Part shown: positions 1-9,032 of the stretch, in pieces | How the letters are laid out: every line of letters starts with the position of its first letter | Position numbering within the stretch: position 1 is the first letter of the stretch | Assembly (NCBI RefSeq): GCF_900111995.1 | Contig: NZ_FOKF01000042.1 | Coordinates: forward strand, 1 to 38,464 | Direction of reading: 5' to 3' | DNA length: 38,464 nucleotides | From: Collimonas sp. OK607 | GTDB lineage: Bacteria > Pseudomonadota > Gammaproteobacteria > Burkholderiales > Burkholderiaceae_D | Program-made: the position numbers and the translations under genes | The notes under the pieces: generated by a model | What the model was told of the DNA's origin: nothing | The model's database searches: none | Seen by the model: the letters and a program-made list of their open reading frames with translations, nothing else

Positions 1-254
1 TCCGGTTTCATCGCCTGAGCCATAAACATCGACAGCGTCTCCGTTGGCGCGAAGAGCCGTTCACGGTGAACCGGCAACGACGCCTCCAGTGTGTCAAATA
101 GTTCCGGCGAAGTAAGTAGATCGAAAAAACGAAATGCGTCGTTGGTGGCAGCGTGATGTCGAACCCGACGTTGCCGAGATAACACAGAACGATTACTATG
201 CATGAGGGCTGGCTCTTGGATGGTGGCGATGGTTTGGCGACTTAAGCTTACCAT
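1..254 (-). mobile_element. IS4-family transposase, N-terminal fragment (cut by window edge)
   Basis: A reading frame on the minus strand opens at an ATG at 254 (MVSLSRQT...) and runs off the left edge; a second in-frame ATG lies at 203. The 84 visible codons contain the stretch SPELFDTLEASLPVHRERL followed by FAPTETLSMFMAQAM. From memory this is typical of the N-terminus of one IS4 transposase group (DDE recombinases that cut and paste the element). The catalytic domain is outside the window, so whether the gene is intact cannot be judged. It is a different IS4 subgroup from the element at the right edge, since the N-terminal sequences do not resemble each other. A GAGG lies about 17 bases upstream of the first ATG, rather far for a good ribosome site. 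Confidence 0.75.
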
Positions 255-284
255 CTTGCCAGCCTGTTTTTCCTCACTAATTCA

Positions 285-309
285 GGCACTTAGCGCTTAA
301 GTAAGTGCC
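285..309. repeat. 8-bp inverted repeat at probable IS end
   Basis: GGCACTTA (285-292) and TAAGTGCC (302-309) form a perfect inverted repeat around a 9-base spacer, between the transposase fragment and the MFS gene. The last eight codons of the MFS frame and its stop codon lie inside this palindrome. It probably belongs to the terminal region of the IS whose transposase starts at 254. The exact element boundary cannot be fixed without the other end. Confidence 0.55.
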
Positions 310-1522
310 ATTCGACTCTGACCCTATTTAACTGCGCACTGTAGTACCAAACGCCAGTAACCAGTTGTACCAACAATGCAATCGCCCACGATGCCCTGTG
401 CGCAACCACGGCATAACTGCCGGCATCATGCGGCCAGGCGTTGAGCAACAGTCCAAAACCATACTGCACCACAAACGCACCCGCAAAAATCACCAAGGTC
501 AAACCGGTGCTGACACGGCCCGCCAGATGCACCGGAAATTCGCGTACCAGCGAGGCATACGTCAGCACCCCAGAGGTGCCGAACACGCCATACATCCCCC
601 ACAGCAGCCAGCCAGGCAACGGCACATCAAGCAATATCAACAATTGCGCCAGCATGAACAAAAACATACCCGCCCCCGCGGTAGCCTGCAAAGAAATCCC
701 ACGCTGCTGCAAACGCCGCGCCAACCAGCCCGAACCGACCGCACCAACCACCATCGCCACGCCAACCAGCGCCACGATATTAGCCGCAGCAGCTGCTGGC
801 AACTGACTGACATCCCGCAAATACGGCCCGGCCCACAACCCCTGGACACCAAGAAACACACCTTGGCTAGCCATCACAAAAGGCGCAGTACGCCAAAACA
901 CCGCACTACGGAAAATGCCGCCAATATCACGCAATTGCATCGCAAGACTACTCTTGGGATGCTACTCATCCTTTTCCGGCACCAACGAGAACAAAGCCAG
1001 CACGATCATCAGGATCAGCACCGCCACCACAACGAACAACACACGCCAGGTAGTCAAACCCAAAGCCCACGCAATCGGCGTCCCGGTAGCAACCGCCCCC
1101 AGCCCGCCAATCGCATAGATGGCGCCGTTCATCAAAGGCAAATGATCATGCGGAAACCAGGCGACAATCGCCTTCAGACCTGCCATCAGGCAAGCCGATG
1201 TGCCAATCCCCAGCAACAGGCGTCCGATCAGCAAACTGCCAAACCCATGCGCGTTAGCCGACACCACGGCGCCGGCTGCAGCCAGCAGCAGCATACAAGC
1301 CAATACCCGGCGCGGGCCAAAGCGGTCCAGCAAAATGCCGAGCGGCAGCTGGCAGGCAGCGAAAGCAAAGAAATACAAACTGGTCAGCAGCCCCAACTGC
1401 GCCGGCGATAAACCAAGTTCACTGCTAAGCAAAGGCGCCAGCGGCAGATTAATGCCGCGCGCCAGATAGGAAATGAAATAACCTGAAGAAAATATCAAGA
1501 AAACACGAGTAGCGAGTTTCAT
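290..1522 (-). pseudogene. Major facilitator superfamily transporter interrupted by in-frame TAG
   Basis: Two minus-strand frames, 962-1522 (186 aa) and 290-940 (216 aa), are in the same phase and are separated only by a TAG at 962-964. Read through, they give one protein of about 410 residues, the usual MFS length with 12 membrane segments. The N-terminal half carries the MFS loop motif GILLDRFGPRR between TM2 and TM3. The junction reads PEKDE-stop-HPKSSLAMQLRD, so a CAG-to-TAG change is the simplest explanation. The last eight codons lie in the probable IS end region, so the natural C-terminus may also have been replaced. The gene is divergent from a LysR regulator at 1670, which may have controlled it. 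The substrate is unknown. A sequencing error or amber suppression could also explain the stop. Confidence 0.8.
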
Positions 1523-1669
1523 AGTCGTTCACTAATAAAAACGGAATACAACGATAGTAAAGAGCAAATTAACCAAAAGCCAACGAAGTGTTTTATCCTT
1601 ATATGTGAATAGAATTAACCGATTGCATAACGACAGCAAATACAATGCGCAAGCAAACCCCTCACCATC

Positions 1670-2572
1670 ATGTTTGAAAGACTGCCCCCAACCCAAACCC
1701 TGCGCGCCTTTGAAGCCGCCGCACGGCTCGGCAACTACACCCGGGCCGGTGAAGAACTGCACCTGACGCACAGCGCCATCAGCCATCAGATCCGCGCCCT
1801 TGAACAACGCATCGGACGCAAACTGTTCCAGCGCGAAGGCCGGCAAATGATGCTGACCGATGGCGGCCGCTTGCTTGCAGAAGAAGTACGGCAAGCGCTG
1901 CTGGCGCTGGACCGGGCGCTACAGATAGGAAAGGTTGAACGCCAGCAAGCAACGCAAACGCTACGCGTCAGCGTTTCTCCCTCGTTTGCCAGCGCATGGC
2001 TGGTACCCCGGCTGGCCGCGTTTCACCAACAGCATCCGCACATCGACATCAGCTTGCGTAGCACGCACGAACTGAGCGAGCTGGATTTCAGCGACGCCGA
2101 CGTCGCCATCTGGTACGGTCGCGCCGGACACAAGAATTTCCGTTATCGGCACTTGCTGAAGGAAGTGGTTTTCCCGGTATGCAGCCCGGCGTTCGGCGCC
2201 AGCCATCCGACCATCACGCCGCGTGATTTGCCACACTATCCTTTGCTGCGGTTTGCCCACCATGGCGGCTGGGAGCCATGGTTTTCCGCCGCCGGCATCC
2301 AGCACGGCGAGCCGCAAACCGGTCCTGTTTACGACGATCCGATGCATCTGCTAGACGCCGCCGCAGCCGATCAGGGCATCGCGCTCGCCCGCAGCTGCCT
2401 GGCACACAACCATCTCGCGAGCGGCCGCCTGATCCGCCTGTTCAACATCACTGCCCCGGCGCGCGGCACTTATTTCTCAGTCTCGCCTTTCGATACCGGC
2501 AAAGAAGCGGCTATCACCGAATTTCAGGACTGGCTGGGCGCAATCCTGTCCGACGTAACAATAGAAGAATAG
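1670..2572 (+). CDS. LysR-family transcriptional regulator (GcvA-like)
   Basis: This 300-residue protein has the LysR layout: an N-terminal winged HTH (about residues 6-65, TLRAFEAAARLGNYTRAGEEL then LTHSAISHQIRALEQRIG) and a substrate-binding-like effector domain from about residue 90. The early PPTQTLRAFEAAARLGNYTRA pattern resembles the GcvA/AmpR subgroup. It is divergent from the broken MFS transporter, with a 147-base shared intergenic region, so it probably regulated that gene and itself. No T-N11-A operator is convincing by eye. Its stop codon (2570-2572) falls inside an array of 8-bp repeats that continues into the leader of the next gene. The effector is unknown. Confidence 0.9.
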   Translation: MFERLPPTQTLRAFEAAARLGNYTRAGEELHLTHSAISHQIRALEQRIGRKLFQREGRQMMLTDGGRLLAEEVRQALLALDRALQIGKVERQQATQTLRVSVSPSFASAWLVPRLAAFHQQHPHIDISLRSTHELSELDFSDADVAIWYGRAGHKNFRYRHLLKEVVFPVCSPAFGASHPTITPRDLPHYPLLRFAHHGGWEPWFSAAGIQHGEPQTGPVYDDPMHLLDAAAADQGIALARSCLAHNHLASGRLIRLFNITAPARGTYFSVSPFDTGKEAAITEFQDWLGAILSDVTIEE

Positions 2573-2607
2573 AGAAATAGAGAAATAGAGAAGTTGAGGA
2601 ATAGAGG
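2560..2607 (+). repeat. 8-bp tandem repeat array across the lysR stop codon
   Basis: Six units of 8 bp: AATAGAAG, three perfect copies of AATAGAGA (2568-2591), then the variants AGTTGAGG and AATAGAGG. The array contains the stop codon of the LysR gene. Its last unit supplies GAGG at 2604-2607, a plausible ribosome-binding site 11 bases before the MOSC start at 2619. Because 8 is not a multiple of 3, slippage would change the LysR C-terminus, or the number and spacing of Shine-Dalgarno-like repeats before the MOSC gene. Confidence 0.85.
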
Positions 2608-2618
2608 AATACAAACCA

Positions 2619-3470
2619 ATGCCAACTATCACCACGCTGACGCTATACCCGATCAAATCCTGCGCCGGGATAGATCTGTCGGCAGCAATCATTACCGCCA
2701 CCGGCCTCAGCCATCAGCATGTGCATGACCGTGAATGGATGGTAGTCGACAGCACCGGCCACTTTCTATCGCAGCGCAGCCATGCCGTGATGGCGTTGAT
2801 CTTTCCGGTTCTGCAACCCGACGCCATGACCGTGCATGCGCCGAATATGCCGCCGCTTGAGATAGCGACCGCGGCGCTGACTGCCGGATCGCTACCGACC
2901 GTGACGGTGCAGATCTGGGACGACACCGTCACCGCACATGATTGCGGTGACCAGGCTGCCGACTGGTTCTCGCGTGTCATCGGCCTGCCCTGTCGACTGG
3001 TGCGCTTTGACGCCGCATGCAGACGCCTGGCCAGTAAAAAATGGACCCATGACAGCGAGGCGCCAACCCGCTTTTCGGATGGTTTCCCGATGCTGTTGAT
3101 ATCGCGGGAATCGCTCGACGATTTAAATCAGAAATTGCAGGCACAGGGCCGCGCGGCATTGCCGATGAACCGTTTCCGGCCCAACATCGTGATCGATGGC
3201 GTGCAAGCTTTTGAAGAAGATTTCGCTGCGGTTATCCGGGCCGGACAAACATCTTTGCAGCCAGTGAAGCCATGCACACGTTGCCCGATGCCGGCCATCG
3301 ACCAGGCCACCGGCGAATACGGTCCCGACCCTATGGATATCCTGATGACCTACCGCGCCAATCCGCGTGTCGACGGCGGCGTCACTTTTGGCATCAATAC
3401 GATATTGCTGGAAGGAGATGGCGAAATCCTGCGCGTCGGGCAGGAGATCGAAGTAGAACTGGCGTTCTAG
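2619..3470 (+). CDS. MOSC domain protein (YcbX/mARC-like)
   Basis: This 283-residue protein has an N-terminal MOSC beta-barrel region (YPIKSCAGIDL near residue 9, DREWMVVD near 40) and a C-terminal MOSC domain with RFRPNIVIDG and PVKPCTRCPMPAID. Cys219 in that motif matches the conserved cysteine that ligates molybdenum cofactor in YcbX and mitochondrial mARC enzymes, which reduce N-hydroxylated compounds. E. coli YcbX carries an extra C-terminal 2Fe-2S ferredoxin domain; this protein ends after the MOSC domain and would need an external electron donor. It converges with a ferredoxin gene, the stop codons being only 4 bases apart. The repeat-derived GAGG upstream supports this start. The physiological substrate is unknown. 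Confidence 0.88.
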   Translation: MPTITTLTLYPIKSCAGIDLSAAIITATGLSHQHVHDREWMVVDSTGHFLSQRSHAVMALIFPVLQPDAMTVHAPNMPPLEIATAALTAGSLPTVTVQIWDDTVTAHDCGDQAADWFSRVIGLPCRLVRFDAACRRLASKKWTHDSEAPTRFSDGFPMLLISRESLDDLNQKLQAQGRAALPMNRFRPNIVIDGVQAFEEDFAAVIRAGQTSLQPVKPCTRCPMPAIDQATGEYGPDPMDILMTYRANPRVDGGVTFGINTILLEGDGEILRVGQEIEVELAF

Positions 3471-3474
3471 GAAG

Positions 3475-3765
<291 letters not shown>

Positions 3766-3780
3766 TTAAATCAAGTTGCC

Positions 3781-3800
3781 GCGGGATCGAATGATCCCGC
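3781..3800. other. Perfect 8-bp hairpin between coaD and ferredoxin genes
   Basis: GCGGGATC, a GAAT loop, then GATCCCGC form a stable stem in the 102-base gap between coaD and the ferredoxin gene. No T-run follows on either strand, so it is not a classical intrinsic terminator. It may be an mRNA processing or stability element in the coaD-ferredoxin transcript. Confidence 0.4.
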
Positions 3801-3855
3801 CTTACTACCTTGCCGTCATTTTAATCCTGTTAGGGATTCGCCGCAGCGAAGCCCC

Positions 3856-4365
<510 letters not shown>

Positions 4366-4394
4366 TCAGATCGCGCATTATGCCTGAATTTGCA

Positions 4395-5054
4395 TCAGCC
4401 AGAATGCACTTGCCTTTTCAATAAGTGGTAAAACACACTACCAGCCTTATCGGCTCGCAGCAGTTGCCAACCGCTCAGCCACGACGGTAAAGCGTCCTCT
4501 TGCAACGCGAATTCGGACTCCAGGTACAGCAAACCATGCTCGGCCAGCAAACCCTCGCATTGCGGCAGCACCTTTTCCAGCCAGCCCTGCTGATACGGCG
4601 GATCGAGAAAAATCAGATCGAAGCGTCCGGTATCGGCGCCAGCCTCGATCCTGGCCTTACTTAACCAGGTTATCGCATCGCCGCGCAAAACCCGCACCTG
4701 GCTGGCATCCAGCTTGGTTTTGGTGGTTTCGAGCTGCCGCGCGGCCGGTGTATTGTGCTCGATCATCGTCACTTCCAGTGCACCACGGCTGGCGGCTTCA
4801 AACCCCAACGCGCCGGTGCCGGCAAACAGGTCGAGGCAACGGACCGTGCTCCAGTTGCCATCAAGCAAATGTGTCAGCCAATTGAACAAGGTCTCACGCA
4901 CCCGATCCGGCGTCGGCCGCAAGCCTTCGCTATCCAACACCGCCAACGGCGTACGTTTCCAGGCGCCGCCAATGATTCGGACCTGGCGCGCCAATGGCGG
5001 CTTGAAGGTATGCACCGGTGTCTTCGGTGGCTTTTTGTTGCTTGGTTTTTTCAT
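4395..5054 (-). CDS. rsmD: 16S rRNA (guanine(966)-N2)-methyltransferase RsmD
   Basis: RsmD methylates G966 of 16S rRNA in the assembled 30S subunit, using S-adenosylmethionine. The sequence shows VRIIGGAWKRTPL followed by LRPTPDRVRETLFNWL, the SAM-binding LDLFAGTGALGFEAASRGA and the catalytic DPPY motif (FDLIFLDPPYQQGW). With the ATG at 5054 the protein is 219 residues, including a basic PSNKKPPK N-terminal tail; an upstream in-frame TTG at 5096 is possible but has no better ribosome site. It is the first gene of the rsmD-coaD-ferredoxin row and is divergent from ftsY, with about 210 bases between them. Confidence 0.93.
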   Translation of the reverse strand: MKKPSNKKPPKTPVHTFKPPLARQVRIIGGAWKRTPLAVLDSEGLRPTPDRVRETLFNWLTHLLDGNWSTVRCLDLFAGTGALGFEAASRGALEVTMIEHNTPAARQLETTKTKLDASQVRVLRGDAITWLSKARIEAGADTGRFDLIFLDPPYQQGWLEKVLPQCEGLLAEHGLLYLESEFALQEDALPSWLSGWQLLRADKAGSVFYHLLKRQVHSG

Positions 5055-5266
5055 TAATTTTAATAAATATGGGGAAATTTGCTGGAATTTCGTCAATTCA
5101 GCAGGATTCTGACAGCAGCCATGCCGCTAACTGCCATGATCAACGGGACTATCCCTAATTTGACAGGCTTCGCTCTGATAGAATGCCGGAGATTGTACCT
5201 CTTGTGCAGTAGCCCTGACCGGCTACTGCAACGCCCTATTTCACCGCCTTACAGATCAGGCCTCAG

Positions 5267-6388
5267 ATGTTTAGTTTCTTCAAGAAAAAACCGAAACCCG
5301 AAGTTGCGCCCTTGCCAGAATCTTCTGCGCCAACGGAATTAGCGCAGATAGAAAGAGTGGACACAGCGGCAGAGAGCGCTGCGGACGTTACACCGGATAC
5401 AGCAACTCCTGTTGCCGCGGGCGCCGTCGCGGTGGAAGCTGAATCTGAAGTTGCAGCCGAAATCGTCCCGGCGCCGGTGGCCGCTGAACAAAAGCGCTCC
5501 TGGCTATCTCGGTTGAAAACCGGACTGTCGAAAACCTCGTCCAACCTGAGCATCTTGTTCGTCGGCGCCAAGATCGATGACGATTTGTACGAAGAATTGG
5601 AATCAGCGCTGCTGGTTTCCGACGCTGGCGTCGAAGCTACCCATTTCCTGCTCAACGCGCTGAAAAAGAAGGTCAAGGAAGACAAGCTGACCGAAGCCAC
5701 CCAGGTCAAGGCGGCGTTGCGCAGCTTGCTGATCGATTTACTCAGCCCCTTGCAAAAGCCGCTGGTACTGGATCAGCACCAACCGCTGGTGATGATGATC
5801 GCCGGCGTCAATGGCGCCGGCAAGACCACCACCATCGGCAAACTGGCCAAACATCTGCAAGCCCATAAACAATCGGTATTGCTGGCTGCCGGCGATACCT
5901 TCCGCGCGGCTGCGCGCGAACAGTTGACGATTTGGGGCGAGCGCAATAACGTTACGGTGATCTCGCAGGAATCCGGCGATCCGGCGGCAGTGGCGTTCGA
6001 CGCCGTGCACTCAGCGCAGGCACGCGGCACCAATGTCGTCATGGTCGATACCGCCGGCCGCCTGCCGACGCAATTGCACCTGATGGACGAGCTGAAGAAG
6101 ATCAAGCGCGTCATCGGCAAAGGCATGGCCACGGCACCGCATGAAATATTGCTGGTCATCGACGGCAACACTGGCCAGAACGCGCTGGCGCAAGTCAAGG
6201 CTTTCGACGATGCGCTGGGGCTGACCGGCCTGGTGATTACCAAACTGGACGGCACCGCCAAGGGCGGCGTGCTGGCGGCTATCGCCACCACGCGTGCGAT
6301 CCCGGTATATTTCATCGGTGTCGGCGAACAGATTGAAGACTTGCAACCGTTTGATGCCGCCGAATTTGTGGATGCACTGCTAAGTTAA
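5267..6388 (+). CDS. ftsY: Signal recognition particle receptor FtsY
   Basis: FtsY is the SRP receptor GTPase that docks ribosome-nascent chains at the inner membrane. The 373-residue protein has a short, Ala/Glu-rich acidic A domain (about residues 8-75), an N domain helical bundle (about 75-165) and a G domain. Visible GTPase motifs are GVNGAGKTTTIGKLA (P-loop), DTFRAAAREQL, DTAGRLPTQLHLMDEL and TKLDGTAKGG. It starts the ftsY-ftsE-ftsX row; ftsE begins about 55 bases after its stop. In many relatives an M16 peptidase gene lies in this divergent region next to rsmD; here rsmD is the direct neighbour. Confidence 0.97.
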   Translation: MFSFFKKKPKPEVAPLPESSAPTELAQIERVDTAAESAADVTPDTATPVAAGAVAVEAESEVAAEIVPAPVAAEQKRSWLSRLKTGLSKTSSNLSILFVGAKIDDDLYEELESALLVSDAGVEATHFLLNALKKKVKEDKLTEATQVKAALRSLLIDLLSPLQKPLVLDQHQPLVMMIAGVNGAGKTTTIGKLAKHLQAHKQSVLLAAGDTFRAAAREQLTIWGERNNVTVISQESGDPAAVAFDAVHSAQARGTNVVMVDTAGRLPTQLHLMDELKKIKRVIGKGMATAPHEILLVIDGNTGQNALAQVKAFDDALGLTGLVITKLDGTAKGGVLAAIATTRAIPVYFIGVGEQIEDLQPFDAAEFVDALLS

Positions 6389-6415
6389 TTTCGAACCCTT
6401 TGATTCCGACCCATT

Positions 6416-6431
6416 TATTGGACTATTGGAC
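6416..6431 (+). repeat. 8-bp tandem duplication upstream of ftsE
   Basis: TATTGGAC occurs twice head to tail (6416-6423 and 6424-6431) in the ftsY-ftsE intergenic region, 12 bases before the chosen ftsE start. It is a minor repeat, but resembles the other short tandem repeats found at gene junctions in this window. Confidence 0.7.
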
Positions 6432-6443
6432 CCTTGCCATTCC

Positions 6444-7157
6444 ATGATTGAATTCAACCAGGTCTCCAAAAAATATGCGCGTGATGTAGTCGCGCTGCGC
6501 GATATCACGCTGACGGTTAACAAGGGTGACTTGATCTTCCTGGCCGGCCCTTCCGGCGCCGGAAAAACCACGCTGCTCAACCTGATTGCGGCAATTGAGC
6601 GCCCTAGCAGCGGGACCTTGACTGTCAGCGGCGCCAACGTCGGCAAATTGAAATCATCCGGCCTGCCTTATCTGCGGCGCAATCTCGGATTGATCCTGCA
6701 ACAGCAAAAACTGCTGCAGGACCGCACCGTGCTGGCCAATGTCATGCTGCCGCTGCTGGTTACCGGCGCCACCCGTTCCGAAGCAGAAAAACGGGCCCGG
6801 GCGGCACTCGATAAAGTCGGCCTGCTGGACAAGGCGGCGACCGATCCGAAAGCCCTGTCCGGCGGCGAGCAGCAGCGTGTGTCTATCGCCCGTGCAATTG
6901 TCAACCGGCCGCAAATCATCCTGGCCGACGAACCGACCGCCAACCTCGATCGCGACAACGCCAACAAAGTGCTGGATGCGCTCCGGTCGTTTCATGCGGT
7001 CGGCGTGACTTGCCTGATTTCTACCCATGACGAGCAATTCCTGAACAGCGCCAACCGCGTGGTGTTTCTGGATCAGGGGCAGATTGTGGACCACTGGCAG
7101 AACTCCGCCGTGGTTAGTAACAACAGCCACAACAGTAACAACGGAGGTGCAGCATGA
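6444..7157 (+). CDS. ftsE: Cell division ATP-binding protein FtsE
   Basis: FtsE is the ABC-type ATPase that, with FtsX, acts at the division septum and controls cell-wall hydrolase activation. The 237-residue protein has Walker A GPSGAGKTT, Q-loop region LILQQQ, ABC signature LSGGEQQRVSIARAI, Walker B IILADEPTANLD and H-loop ISTHDEQF. The ATG at 6444 (MIEFNQVSKKY) matches family N-termini; an in-frame TTG at 6426 was rejected. The C-terminus has an Asn/Ser/Gly-rich tail (about residues 224-237) that looks like an added low-complexity extension. It overlaps ftsX by 4 bases (ATGA), implying translational coupling. Confidence 0.96.
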   Translation: MIEFNQVSKKYARDVVALRDITLTVNKGDLIFLAGPSGAGKTTLLNLIAAIERPSSGTLTVSGANVGKLKSSGLPYLRRNLGLILQQQKLLQDRTVLANVMLPLLVTGATRSEAEKRARAALDKVGLLDKAATDPKALSGGEQQRVSIARAIVNRPQIILADEPTANLDRDNANKVLDALRSFHAVGVTCLISTHDEQFLNSANRVVFLDQGQIVDHWQNSAVVSNNSHNSNNGGAA

Positions 7158-8080
7158 AGAGCTGGCTCCGACAACATCTGTTTGCCATCAGCGATGCCTT
7201 CACCCATCTGCTCAAGGCGCCGGGCGGCTTTGCGCTGAATGTGCTGGTGGTAGCAATTGCGCTGGCGCTGCCGTTTGGCGGCCTGACTTTGATAGAAAAC
7301 GTGCGCCCGGTCTCCGAGCAACTGGCGGTAGAACCGGAAATCAGCATCTTTATGGCGCTTGATGCAGCGCGCGATAAAACAACCGCACTGGCCAAGCCTA
7401 TCGCGTCGATTCTGCAGCAACACCACAGCTCGGCCAAGGTGCTGTTCATTCCGCGCGAAGACGCTTTGATCAGCCTGAAAAACAAAACCGGCATGGATGA
7501 CGCCCTGACCACTTTGGGCCAGAATCCTTTGCCGGATGCCTATGTGTTGAAGCTGGCCGGTTTCCACGATGCACCGGACGCCGGGCGTATCGACACCATT
7601 GCGGCTGATCTGAAAGCGTTGCCCGGCGTCGATACCGTGCAAGTCGATTCGGAGTGGGTCAAGCGGCTGGCGGCACTGTTGGGAATCCTGCGCCTGGTGC
7701 TGCTGTTCCTGGCGAGCACGCTGGCGGTGGTGGTGGTGGCGGTGGTGTTCAATACCGTGCGCCTGCAAGTGCTGACCCAACGCGAAGAAATCGCCGTCGC
7801 CAAACTGGTCGGCGCTACCGATGCGTTTATCCACCGGCCGTTTTATTACACCGGCGCGCTGCTCGGCCTGTGCGCCGGCGGCCTGGCTTTGGGCGCGGTG
7901 GCGCTTGGTTTGCAACCGCTGAATCAGGCGATTGCCGAATTCGCCCGTTTGTATGCATCGGAGTTCCGCTTGTTGCCGCTGAACTGGCTGGCTAGCATTG
8001 TGTTGCTGGCGATCAGCGCCGGCCTCGGACTGATCGGCGCATTGCTGTCGGTACGGCGGCATCTGGCGCGGCTCGCCTGA
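7154..8080 (+). CDS. ftsX: Cell division protein FtsX
   Basis: FtsX is the membrane partner of FtsE. The 308-residue protein has a first membrane segment near residues 27-47, a large extracytoplasmic loop (about 48-170), and three C-terminal membrane segments near 174-198, 230-255 and 275-298. This is the four-helix FtsX/permease topology. The loop carries no obvious catalytic residues, as expected for a region that recruits periplasmic hydrolase activators such as EnvC. VRLQVLTQREEIAVAKLVGATDAFI is the conserved cytoplasmic coupling stretch after TM2. Its start overlaps the ftsE stop. Confidence 0.95.
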   Translation: MKSWLRQHLFAISDAFTHLLKAPGGFALNVLVVAIALALPFGGLTLIENVRPVSEQLAVEPEISIFMALDAARDKTTALAKPIASILQQHHSSAKVLFIPREDALISLKNKTGMDDALTTLGQNPLPDAYVLKLAGFHDAPDAGRIDTIAADLKALPGVDTVQVDSEWVKRLAALLGILRLVLLFLASTLAVVVVAVVFNTVRLQVLTQREEIAVAKLVGATDAFIHRPFYYTGALLGLCAGGLALGAVALGLQPLNQAIAEFARLYASEFRLLPLNWLASIVLLAISAGLGLIGALLSVRRHLARLA

Positions 8081-8101
8081 ATCCAGAATCAGAGCATCGA
8101 C

Positions 8102-8938
8102 ATGTTCCACCACCCGTCCGAATTCGTCACCTTCAAGACCAGCCCGCATCTGCCGGGCGTGGAATTGTATTCGGCACGGCTGGTCGATCATGCATTTGCA
8201 CCGCATGTGCACGATGCGTATTCGCTGGGTGCGATTGAAACCGGGGTCGAACGTTTCCGCCATAAAGGATCCCAGCATCTGGCCCCGGCTGGCACGCTGG
8301 TGTTATTGAATCCTGACGAACTGCACGATGGCCATGCCGAGATCGCCGCCGGCTGGACTTACCAGATGCTGTTTATCGAGCCGCAGCTGCTGCAAGAACT
8401 GACTGGCAGCGAGGCTTATTTCCCCACCGCTACGGCTCACGATCCGGCGCTCGCCGACAGTTTTCAATTACTGTTCAAACGCATGTGGCAGGCGCCGGAC
8501 GACCTGGCTTTTGTATCGCATTTCACGGTATTGATCGACGAGGTAACCCGACGCTATGGCAAGAATCTGCGGCCGGCGCCCACACTGAGGACCAGCCAGC
8601 CACGTCGCATGCTGGCAATGCGGCGTGTACTCGATTGCATCGAGGCTAACCTGGACCAGACTTTGCACATCGATACTTTAGCGGCTGAGGCCGGCATGTC
8701 GATGTTCCATTTTGTACGGGAATTTTCGGCCCAGTTTCACGCCACCCCGCATCAATACCTGCAAGCGCGCCGGACCACCCGCGCCAAGACCTTGCTATCC
8801 CAGCGCAGCACGCCAACCGATGCCGCCGCGGCCGTCGGACTGGCCGATCAAAGCCACCTGACACGCTGGTTCAAGCGCGCCTACGGTGTCACGCCGGCGC
8901 AGTATCAACAGCAAATTGGTACAAGACCGCTAAGCTGA
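8102..8938 (+). CDS. AraC-family transcriptional regulator
   Basis: This 278-residue regulator has an N-terminal cupin-like AraC_binding domain (about residues 15-150, with HVHDAYSLGAIETG and LVLLNPDELHDGHA). The C-terminal double HTH DNA-binding domain (about 175-272) shows LHIDTLAAEAGMSMFHFVREF and the second helix pair AVGLADQSHLTRWFKRAYGVTPAQY. It follows ftsX by 21 bases but is not part of the division system. It sits 94 bases before an EamA-type exporter on the same strand, a common regulator-transporter pairing, so it probably senses a small molecule and controls that exporter. The ligand is unknown. Confidence 0.92.
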   Translation: MFHHPSEFVTFKTSPHLPGVELYSARLVDHAFAPHVHDAYSLGAIETGVERFRHKGSQHLAPAGTLVLLNPDELHDGHAEIAAGWTYQMLFIEPQLLQELTGSEAYFPTATAHDPALADSFQLLFKRMWQAPDDLAFVSHFTVLIDEVTRRYGKNLRPAPTLRTSQPRRMLAMRRVLDCIEANLDQTLHIDTLAAEAGMSMFHFVREFSAQFHATPHQYLQARRTTRAKTLLSQRSTPTDAAAAVGLADQSHLTRWFKRAYGVTPAQYQQQIGTRPLS

Positions 8939-9032
8939 AGACGGGCATGATGAGTCAATTGCGATTACTTGTCTTTGAACCCTACCTTAACTTTTCCATG
9001 CCATATCTTCAATTAATTGCCGGACCCAAGCC

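Noticed and set aside
365-1411. 348-codon plus-strand ORF, rich in Gln, His and Arg
   Set aside because: Lies entirely opposite the MFS gene and has the low-complexity composition of an antisense shadow; the minus strand encodes recognisable membrane helices.
3781-3800. Hairpin GCGGGATC/GATCCCGC as a terminator
   Set aside because: No T-run follows on either strand; kept only as an unassigned hairpin.
5150-5200. TTGACA followed by TAGAAT upstream of ftsY
   Set aside because: The spacing is about 13 bases, too short for a normal sigma-70 promoter; no better pair was found.
7085-7157. Asn/Ser-rich end of ftsE as a frameshifted fragment of another gene
   Set aside because: The frame is continuous into the ATGA overlap with ftsX, so it is simply a low-complexity tail.
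7073-8278. 401-codon minus-strand ORF opposite ftsX
   Set aside because: Shadow of ftsX; Gln/Arg/His-rich composition, no domain, no ribosome site.
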